This document shows, piece by piece, positions 46,606-56,964 of a stretch of DNA of 64,000 bases (position 1 is the stretch's first letter; each line of letters begins with the position of its first letter). The notes beneath the pieces were generated by a model that worked only from the letters and a program-made list of their open reading frames with translations, was not told the origin of the DNA and did not search any database. Source of the stretch: Triatoma infestans (taxonomy: Eukaryota; Arthropoda; Insecta; Hemiptera; Reduviidae); contig JAAEAF010002810.1 of the NCBI GenBank assembly GCA_011037195.1, positions 1-64,000 of the forward strand, read 5' to 3'. The position numbers were made by a program, and so were the translations under genes.

Positions 46606-46623
46606 TTAAAATATATATATATA

Positions 46624-47249
46624 TAGTGCAGTCTGACAAAAGAATAGACGGTTAACAGAAAAACAAGGTTGGAGAATTTATATTTTATTAGTTTTTTAAA
46701 AACATTACACTCTGCTTTTTATACGGGGTTGTGACCGTCAAGGATACCGAGCCAGCATTAAAAAGTTTTTTTTTGTATTTTTAATTTAATTTTTTTTGTT
46801 GGCTTTGTTTTTTGATTTGTTGCATGTTTTTTCTAATCTTTGATTTTATTCTTGTGAGGGTTTGAAAAAACTCATCATTGTTGACTGTTTTTGTAGAATT
46901 CCTCACTTTCTTGGCTGCAAGAACTTGCAGTTTCCTTAAAAGTAAATTTGATGTACTATCACACTCTTCTTGGTGTTCGTACCATTCAATAAATTTGAAA
47001 ATTGAAAATTTCGGCTTCTGTGTTAGTAATTTTTGAAATTTGAATTTCATCTTCTTCATTGTCGCTATTATTTTCATCAGTTGGATGCAAATTTGCAATT
47101 ATTTCGTCATCACTCAAAATAGATTTTGGAAAATCCAGAAATTATATTGCGCCCGCGCCGTGTACAATAAAGAGTACATAATATTTACATAATGTGTGGG
47201 CACAAACACGTGACGGATAAAAGAGTGACGGATAATCGAGACAGCACTG
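46624..47249 (-). mobile_element. Tigger/pogo-type DNA transposon, internally deleted
   Basis: The right end on the minus strand reads CAGTGCTGTCTCGATTATCC. The left end starts TAGTGCAGTCTGACAAAAG, a diverged inverted match. TA dinucleotides flank both ends, as expected for pogo-type insertions. Only the C-terminal end of the transposase is left inside. Confidence 0.7.
46781..47098 (-). pseudogene. Tigger/pogo transposase C-terminal fragment
   Basis: A 105-residue frame with FKFIEWYEHQEECDSTSNLL and LRKLQVLAAKK. This is the tail that follows the DDE domain in Tigger/jerky-like transposases. The DNA-binding and catalytic parts are missing. Confidence 0.7.
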
Positions 47250-47495
47250 TATATGTATATTATTCTGTTAAAAATTTAGTTTGCACGGAATCCATAAGTA
47301 TGTATATTCTGTAGATTGAGTTAATCATTAGATGCCAGCAAAGACCTAATTTGATGTTGTTTAGAAAAAAAATCCCCAGCGTTAGTTTGGGATGGAGTTG
47401 GTTTGCAATGATTGTTTTGTGGGAAAGTTGTTGTGGTTGGTTCCGCAGAACTGGAAAGCATCAGAGATATTTTCCGTGATAGCCTGCTTCTTTTT

Positions 47496-47530
47496 GTAGT
47501 CGTTTCGAGCGTTCGCCCATCATCAGGATG
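47496..47530 (-). ncRNA. Hammerhead ribozyme remnant
   Basis: CATC-CTGATGA-stem II-GAAAC is kept on the minus strand, but about 9 bp with the cleavage site and stem I half are deleted. Confidence 0.6.
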
Positions 47531-47647
47531 TTTTTTTTTTGCCAAACAGTGTGATAACATAGATTTACACTGGTCTTTAAATGTTTTTGTTATATCAACT
47601 AAATTTTCTCGGTGCAAATCTATGTTATCACACTGTTTGACAAAAAA

Positions 47648-47685
47648 CATTCTGATGATGGGCGAATGCCCGAAATCGGTCGATG
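47648..47685 (+). ncRNA. Hammerhead ribozyme motif, near intact
   Basis: CATT-CTGATGA-T-GGGCGAATGCCC-GAAATCGGTC-GATG. The core boxes and the GTC cleavage triplet are present, stem II pairs as GGGC/GCCC, and stem I has one wobble. The stem III strands are minimal. Confidence 0.7.
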
Positions 47686-48110
47686 ACCACAAAAAAAAAG
47701 CAGGCTATCATGGGAAAATATCTCTGATGTAGGAAAGTAATGAGTATTTTTGTACTCTTCGAGGAACATTGTAATTGTTAGGCGTTTCTTGAACAGCAAT
47801 TGGCGCTTTATTTATTGGGGAAGTCTATTTGGGCATATAAGAAGAAATCTAGTAAAAGACGAGAGGACTAGAATGAAGAAGAGATTCGTGGTGCTTATGA
47901 TTTCTTTGGTGAAGGGATTTTTATAATACTTTTTAAGTTTAGGTTGATAAGTTGTGTTCGTCAAGAGTGATTTTGCATAAGAAATAAGTCTAATGGGTGG
48001 ACAACTTTGAAAGTTAAGGTACCAGTAAGCAGAAGAAAGTGAGGATATGATTATTTTGTATTGAAGAGGCTATTGAATAAGAAGCATTTTTTTCAGCAAT
48101 TTTGCGCTTC

Positions 48111-48397
48111 TGTAATAGCAAGCAGAGAGAAAACAAGCCCTCTCTGGTACTCTCTGACTTAAGCAGGCTAGAGTGGGAGAACCCGTGTATATGTGCCAGT
48201 GGGAATCTATTTAGATCTATCTATCAGATTCAACCATACATCGCATCGTGTCATATCTCTACTCCTACCTTTTATTCTATCAGTTTCATTATAAAGTCCA
48301 ATGCAGTTTGTGTAAACTTATAGCTACATTATAACATTGTCTTCATATCTCGTTTATTCAATCAAACCCAATTTCTCTCCTCAACAATTCCATTATA
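48111..48397 (-). mobile_element. Solo LTR-A
   Basis: 287 bp, TATAATGG...ATTACA on the minus strand, flanked by GCTTC at 48106-48110 and 48398-48402 (5-bp duplication). It matches 926-1227. The duplication fixes the LTR ends for the whole family. Confidence 0.88.
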
Positions 48398-48499
48398 GCT
48401 TCGTAGTCCTATCGCAGGTGCATGGCATTTAAAGGCGCGTATATATGTCTTATGTATGCAGAGAACTGACGTATGTTACTCTTTACAAAGATTTTGTCA

Positions 48500-48955
48500 T
48501 ATTCAAGATAAAGCTGGTCATTTGAAAAGAATTTTAAGGATATTAGCAGGAAACCAAAGATTTTATTTTATTATTTAGTATTAATTAGATCATGAAATAA
48601 AATTATGTGGTTATGCTAGTGCTGATTAGATAAGGAGATATAGTAATAGTGGACAGAAAAGCTTTATTTGGTTATATTTTTTAAGTTTATGATAATAATG
48701 TAGCATGGTCAGCTAAAAAACAAAAGCTTGTTGCATTATCTTCCACAAAAAGCAGGACTTATAGCTTTGACACTGCTTACTATCTGTGAAGGGTTTTTCC
48801 CAGGATGTATAAGCGATCTTAAACAATCGGGACAATAATAGGAATGTAAGCATATTAGTTTGGAATATAATTGTATTGATCAACAAATTAAAGAAAGAAA
48901 ACTGGGAGTAAAAAAAAGTGTACCAGCAAATTTCAAGTGTACCGCCATGATGTGC
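48500..48955 (+). pseudogene. Ty1/copia RNase H and C-terminal tail
   Basis: Frames show HLKRILRILAG, KLCGYASAD, AWSAKKQKLVALSST and then a shift to the EYIAL region. Further on come IDQQIKERKLGV and VPANF, matching the copia order that ends the Pol polyprotein. There are several stops and frameshifts. It has opposite orientation to the copia remnant at 51.8-55.0 kb. Confidence 0.8.
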
Positions 48956-49017
48956 CATTAAGGAAATCTAATATTTTTATGTCATAAAAATACAAAACGT
49001 ACAACTACGAGTTACGA
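48935..49017 (+). repeat. Inverted repeat, copy 1 (copia 3' flank)
   Basis: About 80 bp including 'ttaaggaaatctaatatttt' and 'caaaacgtacaactacgag'. It matches 51092-51170 in reverse orientation with about three differences. Confidence 0.8.
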
Positions 49018-49599
49018 CTTTTAAGAGACTCCAAGAGCCAAGCGATCAAGCTCCAAGTGCCAAGTTTACAAAAAGCATGATAGACAATTTTTTCTTTGAA
49101 AATGCATTACAATTTTCGAGACCCACAATTTTGCGATTTGGGATATTACCTAATTATGAAAATTATCTAATAACGAAATTGTTGGCAGCATTGATTAGTG
49201 TGAGGTAACCAATTTATCTTGTCATTATGATCTTATGTAAAAATTGTAGCGTGTTTTGGCCTTTAGTTTTTTAATGAATATAATATTGGATATTTGGGTT
49301 AAAGTGTTGTTCTTTATCATTAAACCCATATTTAAAGCCATTATTTACCCCTTTATCATTACATTAATTAATTTACAATTAATTAATTCCAAGAAATTAT
49401 TGTTTAATTTAATTTTTTCCTAAGTTAAACATAACTACTTTTTCTTGATTTGATACTGAAGTTAATTAACGCTCATAGAATGCGTTTATTTTTGTACAAT
49501 AGACAACACAGTAATTACTGTTCCTTTTTACAGTAACGTTTAAAACAATCAAATTTCGTCTTAAAATAGGTTATCTAATTTAACCAGGCGATTACTTAA
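49018..49599. other. No recognisable feature
   Basis: AT-rich sequence following the copia fragment. No frame or repeat was assigned. Confidence 0.4.
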
Positions 49600-50575
49600 T
49601 TCAATCCTTGCATAATATTTATAAGGAAGCGAGATGTTCGATTAAACCTGGTAGCTGCCTTTCTGAATTGTTTCCTATATCAAAAGGACTCAGACAAGTT
49701 TGCTGTGTTTCGCCCGTCCTGTTTAACATCTTCATCGATTTGGCCCTCTCTGATTGGAAGAGAAAATGCTCAAGAATGGGAGTGTTGCTAAGAGAAGATA
49801 CCCTGTACACGTGGCAGTATGTGGACGATCATGTTCTTATGCTGAAGATGAGGAAGACCTAGCATACTTGTTGAGGAAGCTGCTCGCAAATGGGGGTTAG
49901 AGGTCAGTAAGTCCAAAAAGCAATACGTGGCGGTAGGCGGATCTTCTCCAACGTCCGTGATTGTGGGTGATTGGCAGCTACAATCGTGTAACGAGTTTAA
50001 GTATCTAGGTGCCTCGTTATCAGTTACTGGGTCTTTACAATTGAATATCCAAAAGAAAATTGTAAAGGGAAGGCAAGTTATCCAATTATTAAACCCGGTA
50101 ATTTGGAGTAAATCTATCCGCTTGAAGATTAAAAAAAGGTTCTTCCACGTTTTCTTAGCGAATGTAACCCTCTACGCGGCAGTAACTTGAAGTCTAACGA
50201 AGAAATTGGAAGATAGGCTATTGGCCTTAGAAATGGAATTCTGGAGAAGAAGCTGTAGGGTCTCCAAGATATGGCACATGCCTATTAAGGTTTGAATCTA
50301 ATCCGGAAATCCAAAGACATGTTGGAATACAAAAAAACATTTCTGACCGGCCACGTGATGCGAATGAGTGGTGAGAGATGGCTTAGGAAAATCATTGTTT
50401 TTATTCCTAGTGAGAGGAGAAGGAATGGCAGGCCTAGGACAACTTGGATGGAGGGTATCACCGAAGGAATAGCCTCTAGAGGCCTTCGGGAAGGGGTGTG
50501 GGTGGACAGGGAATCTTGGACTTTGGGCATTGGGAATATGATGCCTTAGGCATTTTCTTTGACCCCCCCCCCAAA
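49600..50575 (+). pseudogene. RTE-like LINE, RT and C-terminus
   Basis: Frames give KGLRQVCCVSPVLFNIFIDLA (GxxQGCxxSP-type motif), TWQYVDDHVLML (catalytic YxDD), LEVSKSKKQYVAVGG, FKYLGASLSVTG, and LTKKLEDRLLALEMEFWRRS. The tail has TGHVMRMSGERW and RRNGRPRTTWMEGI, typical of the insect endonuclease-RT group close to RTE. There are frameshifts near 49860 and 50300 and a stop near 50190. A short 3' end near 50575 fits RTE-like LINEs. The 5' part is missing. Confidence 0.8.
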
Positions 50576-50579
50576 AAAA

Positions 50580-51090
50580 CAATGCGTATTGTATGTAGTA
50601 ATGTGCCGTTTTACAATTTATTCAATAATTATCTACGAATAAATTGTAAATATTATTTTTACAACAATTAGTTCTTAGAATAATTTCCTTCAAATAAAAT
50701 TCCCCTTCAATAACATTTTTTATTACCAATAATATTTTATTTGTCTAAATTTTCTCACTTCTTTTTCTAATCTTATATATAATTGAGTCACAAGCGCCAT
50801 TAGTTTACATGCTTTCTCCACCCACAGGCTTCATTTTTTTAATTAAACAAAAATGCGTGGGCGGTTTCAAAAGTATTACTCTGCAGCTGCCTGGGCCTCG
50901 TTTTTAATTAATTCTATAAATGGACCAAACCTCAAGTGGTGAGCAAGCGAAAGTGAACCAGATGAGAAAATTTGAATCATATTACTTCTATTTAAGTGAT
51001 CAATTACTATTTAGAGGTCTTCATCAAAGCACCTATACTTTTTTTCCTATTAATATATTATGTTTCCAAGAATCAGTAAGAGCTTGGATC
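50580..51090. other. No recognisable feature
   Basis: AT-rich sequence between the RTE-like LINE and the copia 3' flank. Confidence 0.4.
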
Positions 51091-51091
51091 A

Positions 51092-51170
51092 GTAACTCGT
51101 AGTTGTACGTTTTGTATTTTTATGACAAAAAAATATTAGATTTCCTTAATAGCACATCATGGCTGATGTT
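51092..51170 (-). repeat. Inverted repeat, copy 2 (copia 3' flank)
   Basis: Reverse complement of 48935-49017. It lies downstream, in minus-strand sense, of the copia RT remnant, as expected for the 3' end of that element. Confidence 0.8.
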
Positions 51171-51260
51171 CAATGCAACTGTTAGTTTTGGAACTTTTAA
51201 TGTCATAAATCTAAAGTAATTTAAGAACACAAATTTTTAGATAAATGTTTTTAAGAAATA

Positions 51261-51574
51261 TGTAACAGCAACCAAAGAGAAGCTCAGCAACCAAAGAGAA
51301 CAAAGAGAAGTTCAACCACTCTCTCGGACAGGAGTGGGAAAAGCTGTATAAATATAGCGACGGACAGTCCATAAAAACACAGTTGAATTTAGTTCAATAC
51401 ATCCAATTACTACGTGTCATTTCACTTAGACACATACCTTAAAACATTTCTCCCTTGTAAAGTCCAGGCAGTCTGTATCATTTAATTAATACATTAATTA
51501 ACGAGTGTTAACCAAGTCTTCTTCTTATATCATCAACCAGACCTAAATTCTCTCCACCTAACACATCCATTATA
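51261..51574 (-). mobile_element. Solo LTR-A, diverged copy
   Basis: It starts ATAATGG and ends GTTACA on the minus strand, with the family block 'gctttt cccactcctgtcc' and TATA-like 'ctatatttatac' near 51350. AAATA flanks both sides, allowing a 1-base shift of the LTR start. It lies inside the copia remnant, so it is younger. Confidence 0.75.
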
Positions 51575-52549
51575 AATAGTATATGATAAATGTAAAGACC
51601 AACAATATTACATATGCCAAATAGATGGAATTGTTACATATTTCTTTAAAGCATATATTACATATAAAGAAAAAAAATGTTGATACTTGATGACCGCTTA
51701 TAACATTCTAAAGAAATACTGACTGAAATTGCTTTCATTTAAATTACCTGTATTGGCTAATTTTAACTTGCTGACCCACAAGGGTTTCACCCATTTAATG
51801 AATTAAATAAAATGGTGCCCTGGATTCAATGGATTATTGAATAATGAATTAAAATATCATTTAATCATTAAAATACATTAGACAACCAACAAGTATTTGA
51901 TATGTTTTTTTTTTAGTTAAATTATTTTCATTGGGTAATAACTATTGGTATGTAGTTTGGTTTACAATCTTTAAAATTAAATGTTTTTAAAAATTTACAT
52001 AATTATGAAAGTATTACACATTTTACACATTATCATAACACAAATAATATAAACAATAATCATTTTCAAAACAGATTAAGCCTAAATTTAAAAAAAAAAA
52101 AAAAATTATTGACCCTATTATAACAACATTAAGCTGATTGTTTCAATCCATAAAGAGATTTATTTAATTTCAGTAGAGAATTTTTATTATAATAGGTTCC
52201 AACTGGGAGATAAATATGAATTACATCATTCAATTCGCTCTTAAAAAGTACTTTTAACATCGAACTGCTGAAAATGAAATGAATATTTGCTTCCTAAGGA
52301 AAATAAACTCTTGTTTTTTTAAACTCGCAACCATGGAATTAACATTTTATTTTCTATATTCTGTCTAAAACCTCTAGCTACTAATTAATCCAGCTTTTTA
52401 TCTATTCTTCAAGTCGTATTCATTAGATTTATAGGTGTAAGTCTATTCAGTATTCACAATATCTACTTTTTTTTATTTATATTATTATGTTTTTATAATA
52501 ATCTTCATTTTTGTTTTTATTAATAGACACTAGATGTAGATTGTTGTAG

Positions 52550-52770
52550 GGGATTAGAGATTTATTATGGCCCCCGGAGCCTTCTCAGTGCAATGTTGGC
52601 CTCCAACAGTGTTCTCTAGCTACAGACAACGCTGCTTATCACTGTACAGTGAGTTGTAGGGGCTCCTAGGAAGAGAAAATCTAGGGGTAGCATGCTGGTT
52701 TCTAATCCGGGACCCTCGCGTTCCTAGTCCAGCGCGCTACCACTGATGTAATCCTTTCCTTCCTCAAACT
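52550..52770 (-). mobile_element. tRNA-derived SINE (SINE-C)
   Basis: The head is on the right (agtggtagcgcgctggacta). The B box is decayed ('gtcccggattagaaa'). The body has 'cactgagaaggctccggg'. It is inserted in the copia remnant. Confidence 0.7.
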
Positions 52771-52824
52771 GTGTTTGTCCTTGTTTGTAAAGTGAAGAGT
52801 GTATGTAGTTTAAGTGTATTGTAT

Positions 52825-53050
52825 ACTGTCAGAGCATCAGAGACATTTTCCGTGGTAGCCTGCTTCATTTTGTGGTCATCGACCGGTTTCGGGCGTTCGC
52901 CCATCTTCAGGATGCGTTTTTCAGACAGTGTGACAACACAGACTTGCACAGAGCAACTTAGTTTCACACTAACTCACTGTACCACAAAATGAAGCAGGCT
53001 ACCACGGAGTCTCTGATGCTTTCCAGCTCTGCGGAACCAACCACCACAAC
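52825..53050. repeat. Foldback unit A3 with one hammerhead motif
   Basis: The left arm has 'ggtagcctgcttcattttgtgg' then a hammerhead motif. The right arm has 'accacaaaatgaagcaggct' but lacks the motif. The outer right end 'tgatgctttccagctctgcg' is the same as in A1, A2 and A4. Confidence 0.75.
52877..52914 (-). ncRNA. Hammerhead ribozyme motif, intact core
   Basis: The minus strand reads CATC-CTGAAGA-T-GGGCGAACGCCC-GAAACCGGTC-GATG. CTGANGA, GAAAC and the GTC cleavage site are all present. Stem I pairs CATC with GATG and stem II pairs GGGC with GCCC. Stem III consists of the self-complementary ACCGGT, which favours a dimeric double hammerhead over a monomer. One extra U before stem II is a deviation from textbook examples. 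Confidence 0.75.
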
Positions 53051-53704
53051 AAATATTGTATACTGTTCTGACGAAGGGCATCGAGTACTGGGCTGTGGTA
53101 ACCAGTGGGGTCACTACTCCCCAAGTAACTCCATGCAACAGATACCCCTTGCAGGTATAATAGACACTACATCCTCTTCTATTTGTTCCGTACTCCAACT
53201 CTTTTACATTCTCATTTTCTCTAGTTCACTGTACGATCAGGGAATATCATTTACAAAAGCATTTTTTTTTTTTTTAATTTCCCCATAATGAGGTTATTTC
53301 CTACCAAATAAAACAAAAGCAAAATATAGTATATAATCTACCGTTTTTTGTTTCTCTTTTACTTGATTCAGTATTTATAATGTGATCTACAATTGTTAAC
53401 AGAACATCATTAATCCTGGGATTAATTGTGCCATTATTTTCATCTAGTATACAATCTCTAATTAGTAGTTTTCTATTCGAAATATTTTATGACATATTAT
53501 ATGGTAAATCATCTACATTAAAAAAACCTATGTTCCAAGAAATAATTACATTTTGATTCTTTTTATATCCCACAATCTGTACCACCAGTAGACGCCATTT
53601 ATCTGCTTTGGAATCAAACTTGTTTCTTAATTTAATATGTGTATGGGTTATCCAATGGATAACATCTGGTATTTTATCCGTCGCAGCATGCATATTCATT
53701 TTCT

Positions 53705-53741
53705 TTCTGACAGGTTTCGGATTTTCATCCATTGTCAGAGC
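53705..53741 (-). ncRNA. Hammerhead ribozyme remnant, family B
   Basis: The minus strand reads CTGACAA-TGGATGAAAATCC-GAAACCTGTC. The conserved G before the final A of the first box is lost, and stem III is altered. Confidence 0.55.
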
Positions 53742-53997
53742 AAATAACACTGAGCATACTTAACAACACTATAAAATTTAGTTATAAAGTATTCTTCAAA
53801 ATATGCTATTTATTATATACACTATTGTCTAATCATAATTTATAATAATTCCATTTTGTCATTAAACACATACATACATAGTAACATAAACTTATTACCT
53901 GCCCACTTAGTTATATACAACCAACAAACCAACAAGTGTGAGTGCAACAGAAACATGACGTTGAAGTGAACACTTTACACGAACTTGGTGTGAATTT

Positions 53998-54034
53998 GCT
54001 CTGACGATGGATGAAAATCCGAAACCGGTCAGGA
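53998..54034 (+). ncRNA. Hammerhead ribozyme motif, family B, intact core
   Basis: CTGACGA (54001-54007), stem II GGAT-GAAA-ATCC, then GAAACCGGTC (54021-54030). The core boxes and cleavage site are present, and N7 is C, which is allowed. Stem I is weak (T-A, C-G, mismatch, then A-T pairs). Confidence 0.65.
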
Positions 54035-55424
54035 AGAAAATGAATATGCATGCTAAGGACAGATAAAATACCAGTTGTTTCTTAATAGTTGGGGTATAGG
54101 CCCCACTTCTAGATAGTTTTAAATTGGAAACATCTGGCTTCTTTCCACTTCAAATCTCTGCAGGGTTTTAGAAGTATGCAAGGAACTTGAAAGACATCTA
54201 TTCATTAAATACGCTGTAATTGCTTCTTCTCAAAATGTTTTGAAAGACTTGAACCATTCAGCATTGCTGTAGCACGGTCTACCAATGACCCATTTATCTT
54301 CTCCCCTTTGCAATTCTGCTCATGCTTTTCAACTCATAGTGTAATCAAAAACGATTTCATTTTTATTACATAAATTGAAAAATTCACCGCATAAAATATT
54401 CTTTTCCATTAATCACATCTAAATTTGAATATTTGTGAATTAAACATGGCTTGTAATAACTAATCTCAGATATGATTTGAAATAATGTTACATCACTTTT
54501 CATAATTTTTAATTAAAATTTCAATAAATAATTGTAACAACTATCTAATGATAAAGGAATAACTGGATATCATGCATCAGAATGTATTAATTGGAAAATT
54601 CCACTACATTTAGTTCTCTCTGCAATAGCTAATTATTAATTTTTATATTTAAACAATTCTCATTAAATTTAATAATATTTTGACTATTTATTTTGTCGGT
54701 ACCGTTCACTATGTTTACTACTATTAAAGTTTCAGAATATTGAAAATTAATATGTCCAAATCATCTATGCCCTTTTGTAATATCTTTTTCATCGATTACA
54801 ATCATGCATTTATTGTAGTTTTAAAAGTTATTTCATCTAAAGCATTTCTACATCCTATATACCAATCTAACCATGCTGTTTATACAGTTTAACATTTACA
54901 TTTTCAAGAAATAACGGTAATGCCTGATAATTTCTAATTTTAGTGACTGATAATAAATTACTTCTGAGATTAGGTACATATAATAAATTCTTCCAAACTA
55001 AGGCACAAACTTCCAAGCTAAGGCGTTTTATGTTGCATTAGGTTTCACTGATTTTAATAAAAAAACTTATAAGAATTTTATAGTACAGTATGTTTGCATT
55101 TTGCCTTCGGCTAACACTCCTGATCCAATAGTTGAACATGAAGCCCGTTTCTAAAAATAGGTATCACGTTGCTTTTATTGAAAAGAAAAAGACGAAAAAA
55201 AAACCACCATCTGATTGTAAACACCCACACAACTCTTTATAATACAATTCTGCAAATTATCTTTAAACTTTGATTTTTAACATTAATATTAATTAGTTTA
55301 GTGGAAATTTATATTATGCAGAATAGTGTAGGGTTGTCCTAAATCAAGAATTATATAATTCGCCAGGGAACGCGTATTTCTTCAAAGTTCTGAAATGATA
55401 GTTTAGATGAAAGTCTAATTTGAA

Positions 55425-55800
55425 AATACAGCTAGCGAGAGGACCATTGTGACCGACTGGTTAAGGTAATGGATTTTTAACATAAAGATTGTAAGATCGA
55501 ATCGCAGGTTTTAAGACAAGTTTTTTCATATAATAATAAAAAGTAATTACCCTCTCCCCCAGAGTAAGGTGATGATGGGGAGGAGTGGGGAAGTTAAAGA
55601 GTAGAAGTGTACGTTGAAAATTACAGCTAGCGAAATGACTACTATGGCCGACTGGCTGAGGTGATGCACTTCCAACCTAAAGATTGTAGGATCGAATCCC
55701 AGTTAAAATTAAAAGTTTTTCTTATTAAATTAAATAAAAATACCCATCCAAACCAGAGTAAGGTGAGGGGCGGTGTTAGAATGTTAGGTTCCGCCATCTT
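55425..55800 (+). mobile_element. Dimeric tRNA-like SINE (SINE-D)
   Basis: Two head-to-tail units of about 188 bp (about 55425 and 55613). Each has 'tacagctagcga', an A-box-like 'gaccgactggttaagg' or 'ggccgactggctgagg', a B box 'ggatcgaatccc' (weaker in unit 1) and an end 'ccagagtaaggtga'. A second identical layout in tandem suggests either a dimeric SINE or a tandem duplication. Confidence 0.65.
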
Positions 55801-55880
55801 GTTGTGTAAAGTGGCGATAAGCTCTTTGATTTTGATAGGTTTAAGAAGTGGGAATGGAAAGAAAATGGAATCACAGATTC

Positions 55881-56035
55881 GGATGTTAGATAATGGAATC
55901 ATCGATTTAGATGTTAGATAATGGAATTATCGATTTGGATGTTAGATAATGGAATCATCGATTTAGATGTTAGATAATGGAATCATCGATTTGGATGTTA
56001 GATAATGGAATCATCGATTTGGATGTTAGATTATG
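55881..56035 (+). repeat. 28-bp minisatellite
   Basis: Five to six near-perfect units of 28 bp built on 'gatgttagataatggaatca' plus 'tcgatttg'. Decayed units continue to about 56165. There are no spacers, so it is not a CRISPR array. Confidence 0.9.
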
Positions 56036-56964
56036 TGTGGGAGGAGAGCAAATGGTATCATCGGTTTGGATGTTAGGTTAACGAGTGGTGGGAAGAAAAT
56101 GGAGTATCGGTTTTGAAGTTAGATTAAGGAGTGGGGGAGAAAATGGAGTCATCGGTTTGCATGCTAGGTTAAAGAGTGATATGTGGGCGTGGCCTAAGTT
56201 TGATGATTGGCTTAGGGAGAGGTTAGGGCAGTGCCGTAACCAAAAAGGGTAGAGATTGAGGGAAAAGGTTTCCTGCAAAAAGGTGCGCCAGCACGCCCAT
56301 TTCTCCCCTACTACTAAGAACCGCAGATTATATTGTTAAAAATCTGTTTTGTAGGAAAACATTCGTCGCTATTCTACAGATAACGGTAAATAGATTTCCC
56401 CAGGAAATATTACAAATAAAGTTAAAACTCTATAAACGTTTACATTTCATAGTTTAAAGAAAATAGTTTTTTTGAAGAAATATCAATTTTGAACTTTCTG
56501 TATTTCTTTTAATTGAAGCTGCTCGCATACATTCTTTAAAAAAAGTTTTTATTTCAATTGTATTTTTTGGAACCATAATTGAAAAAATATGACCAATGTG
56601 GCAATACTCTCGCTTAATAGAATTTGTGAAAGTAAAAATATGACAAAAAACTTGCGGAGGACCTAAAGTTTCGTCGTAAATAGGGTGTACGAGTAGTTGA
56701 TTGTGGTAAAATCGAAAATTGAAAAGTAATACAACAGGTAATTTTAGTTACATGTTAGTGCCCTGCAAAATATCAATTGATGGACTGGATAGTCGTACGA
56801 TTGCTCTTTCACAATTCTCATTATATTCGAACAAACTTCCAGCAACTTGAAATTTACTTACATAGCTGTTCTCACTGCCAACTTTATAATTATTTGCAAG
56901 CACATAGAAGGGAGAGTAATAATTCCTTCAAAAAGCCCTGGAATATTTTAGTAAAAATAAAAAA

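Larger units (their letters stand above)
47428..47730. repeat. Foldback unit A2 with paired hammerhead-like motifs
   Basis: The left arm begins 'gttgtggttggttccgcaga' and includes 'gatagcctgcttc'. The right arm mirrors it to 'aatatctctgatg'. The inner sequences 'gataacatagattt' and 'aaatctatgttatc' also pair, so the fold extends close to the centre at about 47590. Confidence 0.8.
53690..54065. repeat. Foldback unit B with paired hammerhead-like motifs
   Basis: Arms 53690-53745 and 53995-54065 are inverted copies of about 55-60 bp with three to four mismatches, including 'catgcatattcattttctt' and 'ggattttcatccat'. Stem sequences differ from the A units, so this is a separate family. It interrupts the copia remnant between linker and integrase. 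The frame at 53487-53750 runs from copia linker into this unit. Confidence 0.7.
51780..54990 (-). pseudogene. Ty1/copia Pol remnant
   Basis: Minus-strand order: NLLYVPNLRSNLLSVTK (54990-54880), gag-pre-integrase wording FGHINFQY and NIVNGT, then LIHSD near 54590. Integrase follows: CGEFFNLCNKNEIVFDYT, RATAMLNGSS-like frames and EEAITAYLMNRCLSSSLHTS (54400-54150). Then come the linker RNKFDSKADKWRLL and KNQNVIISWNIGF (53640-53500), and RT SELNDVIHIYLPVGT, LLKLNKSLYGLKQSA (52330-52135) and YQILVGCLMYF near 51900. It is very broken and interrupted by foldback units, a SINE and a solo LTR. The YVDD box was not found. Long decay makes it one of the oldest elements here. Confidence 0.8.

Noticed and set aside
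55881..56035. CRISPR-like 28-bp repeats
   Set aside because: Units are directly contiguous without spacers, and the genome is eukaryotic.
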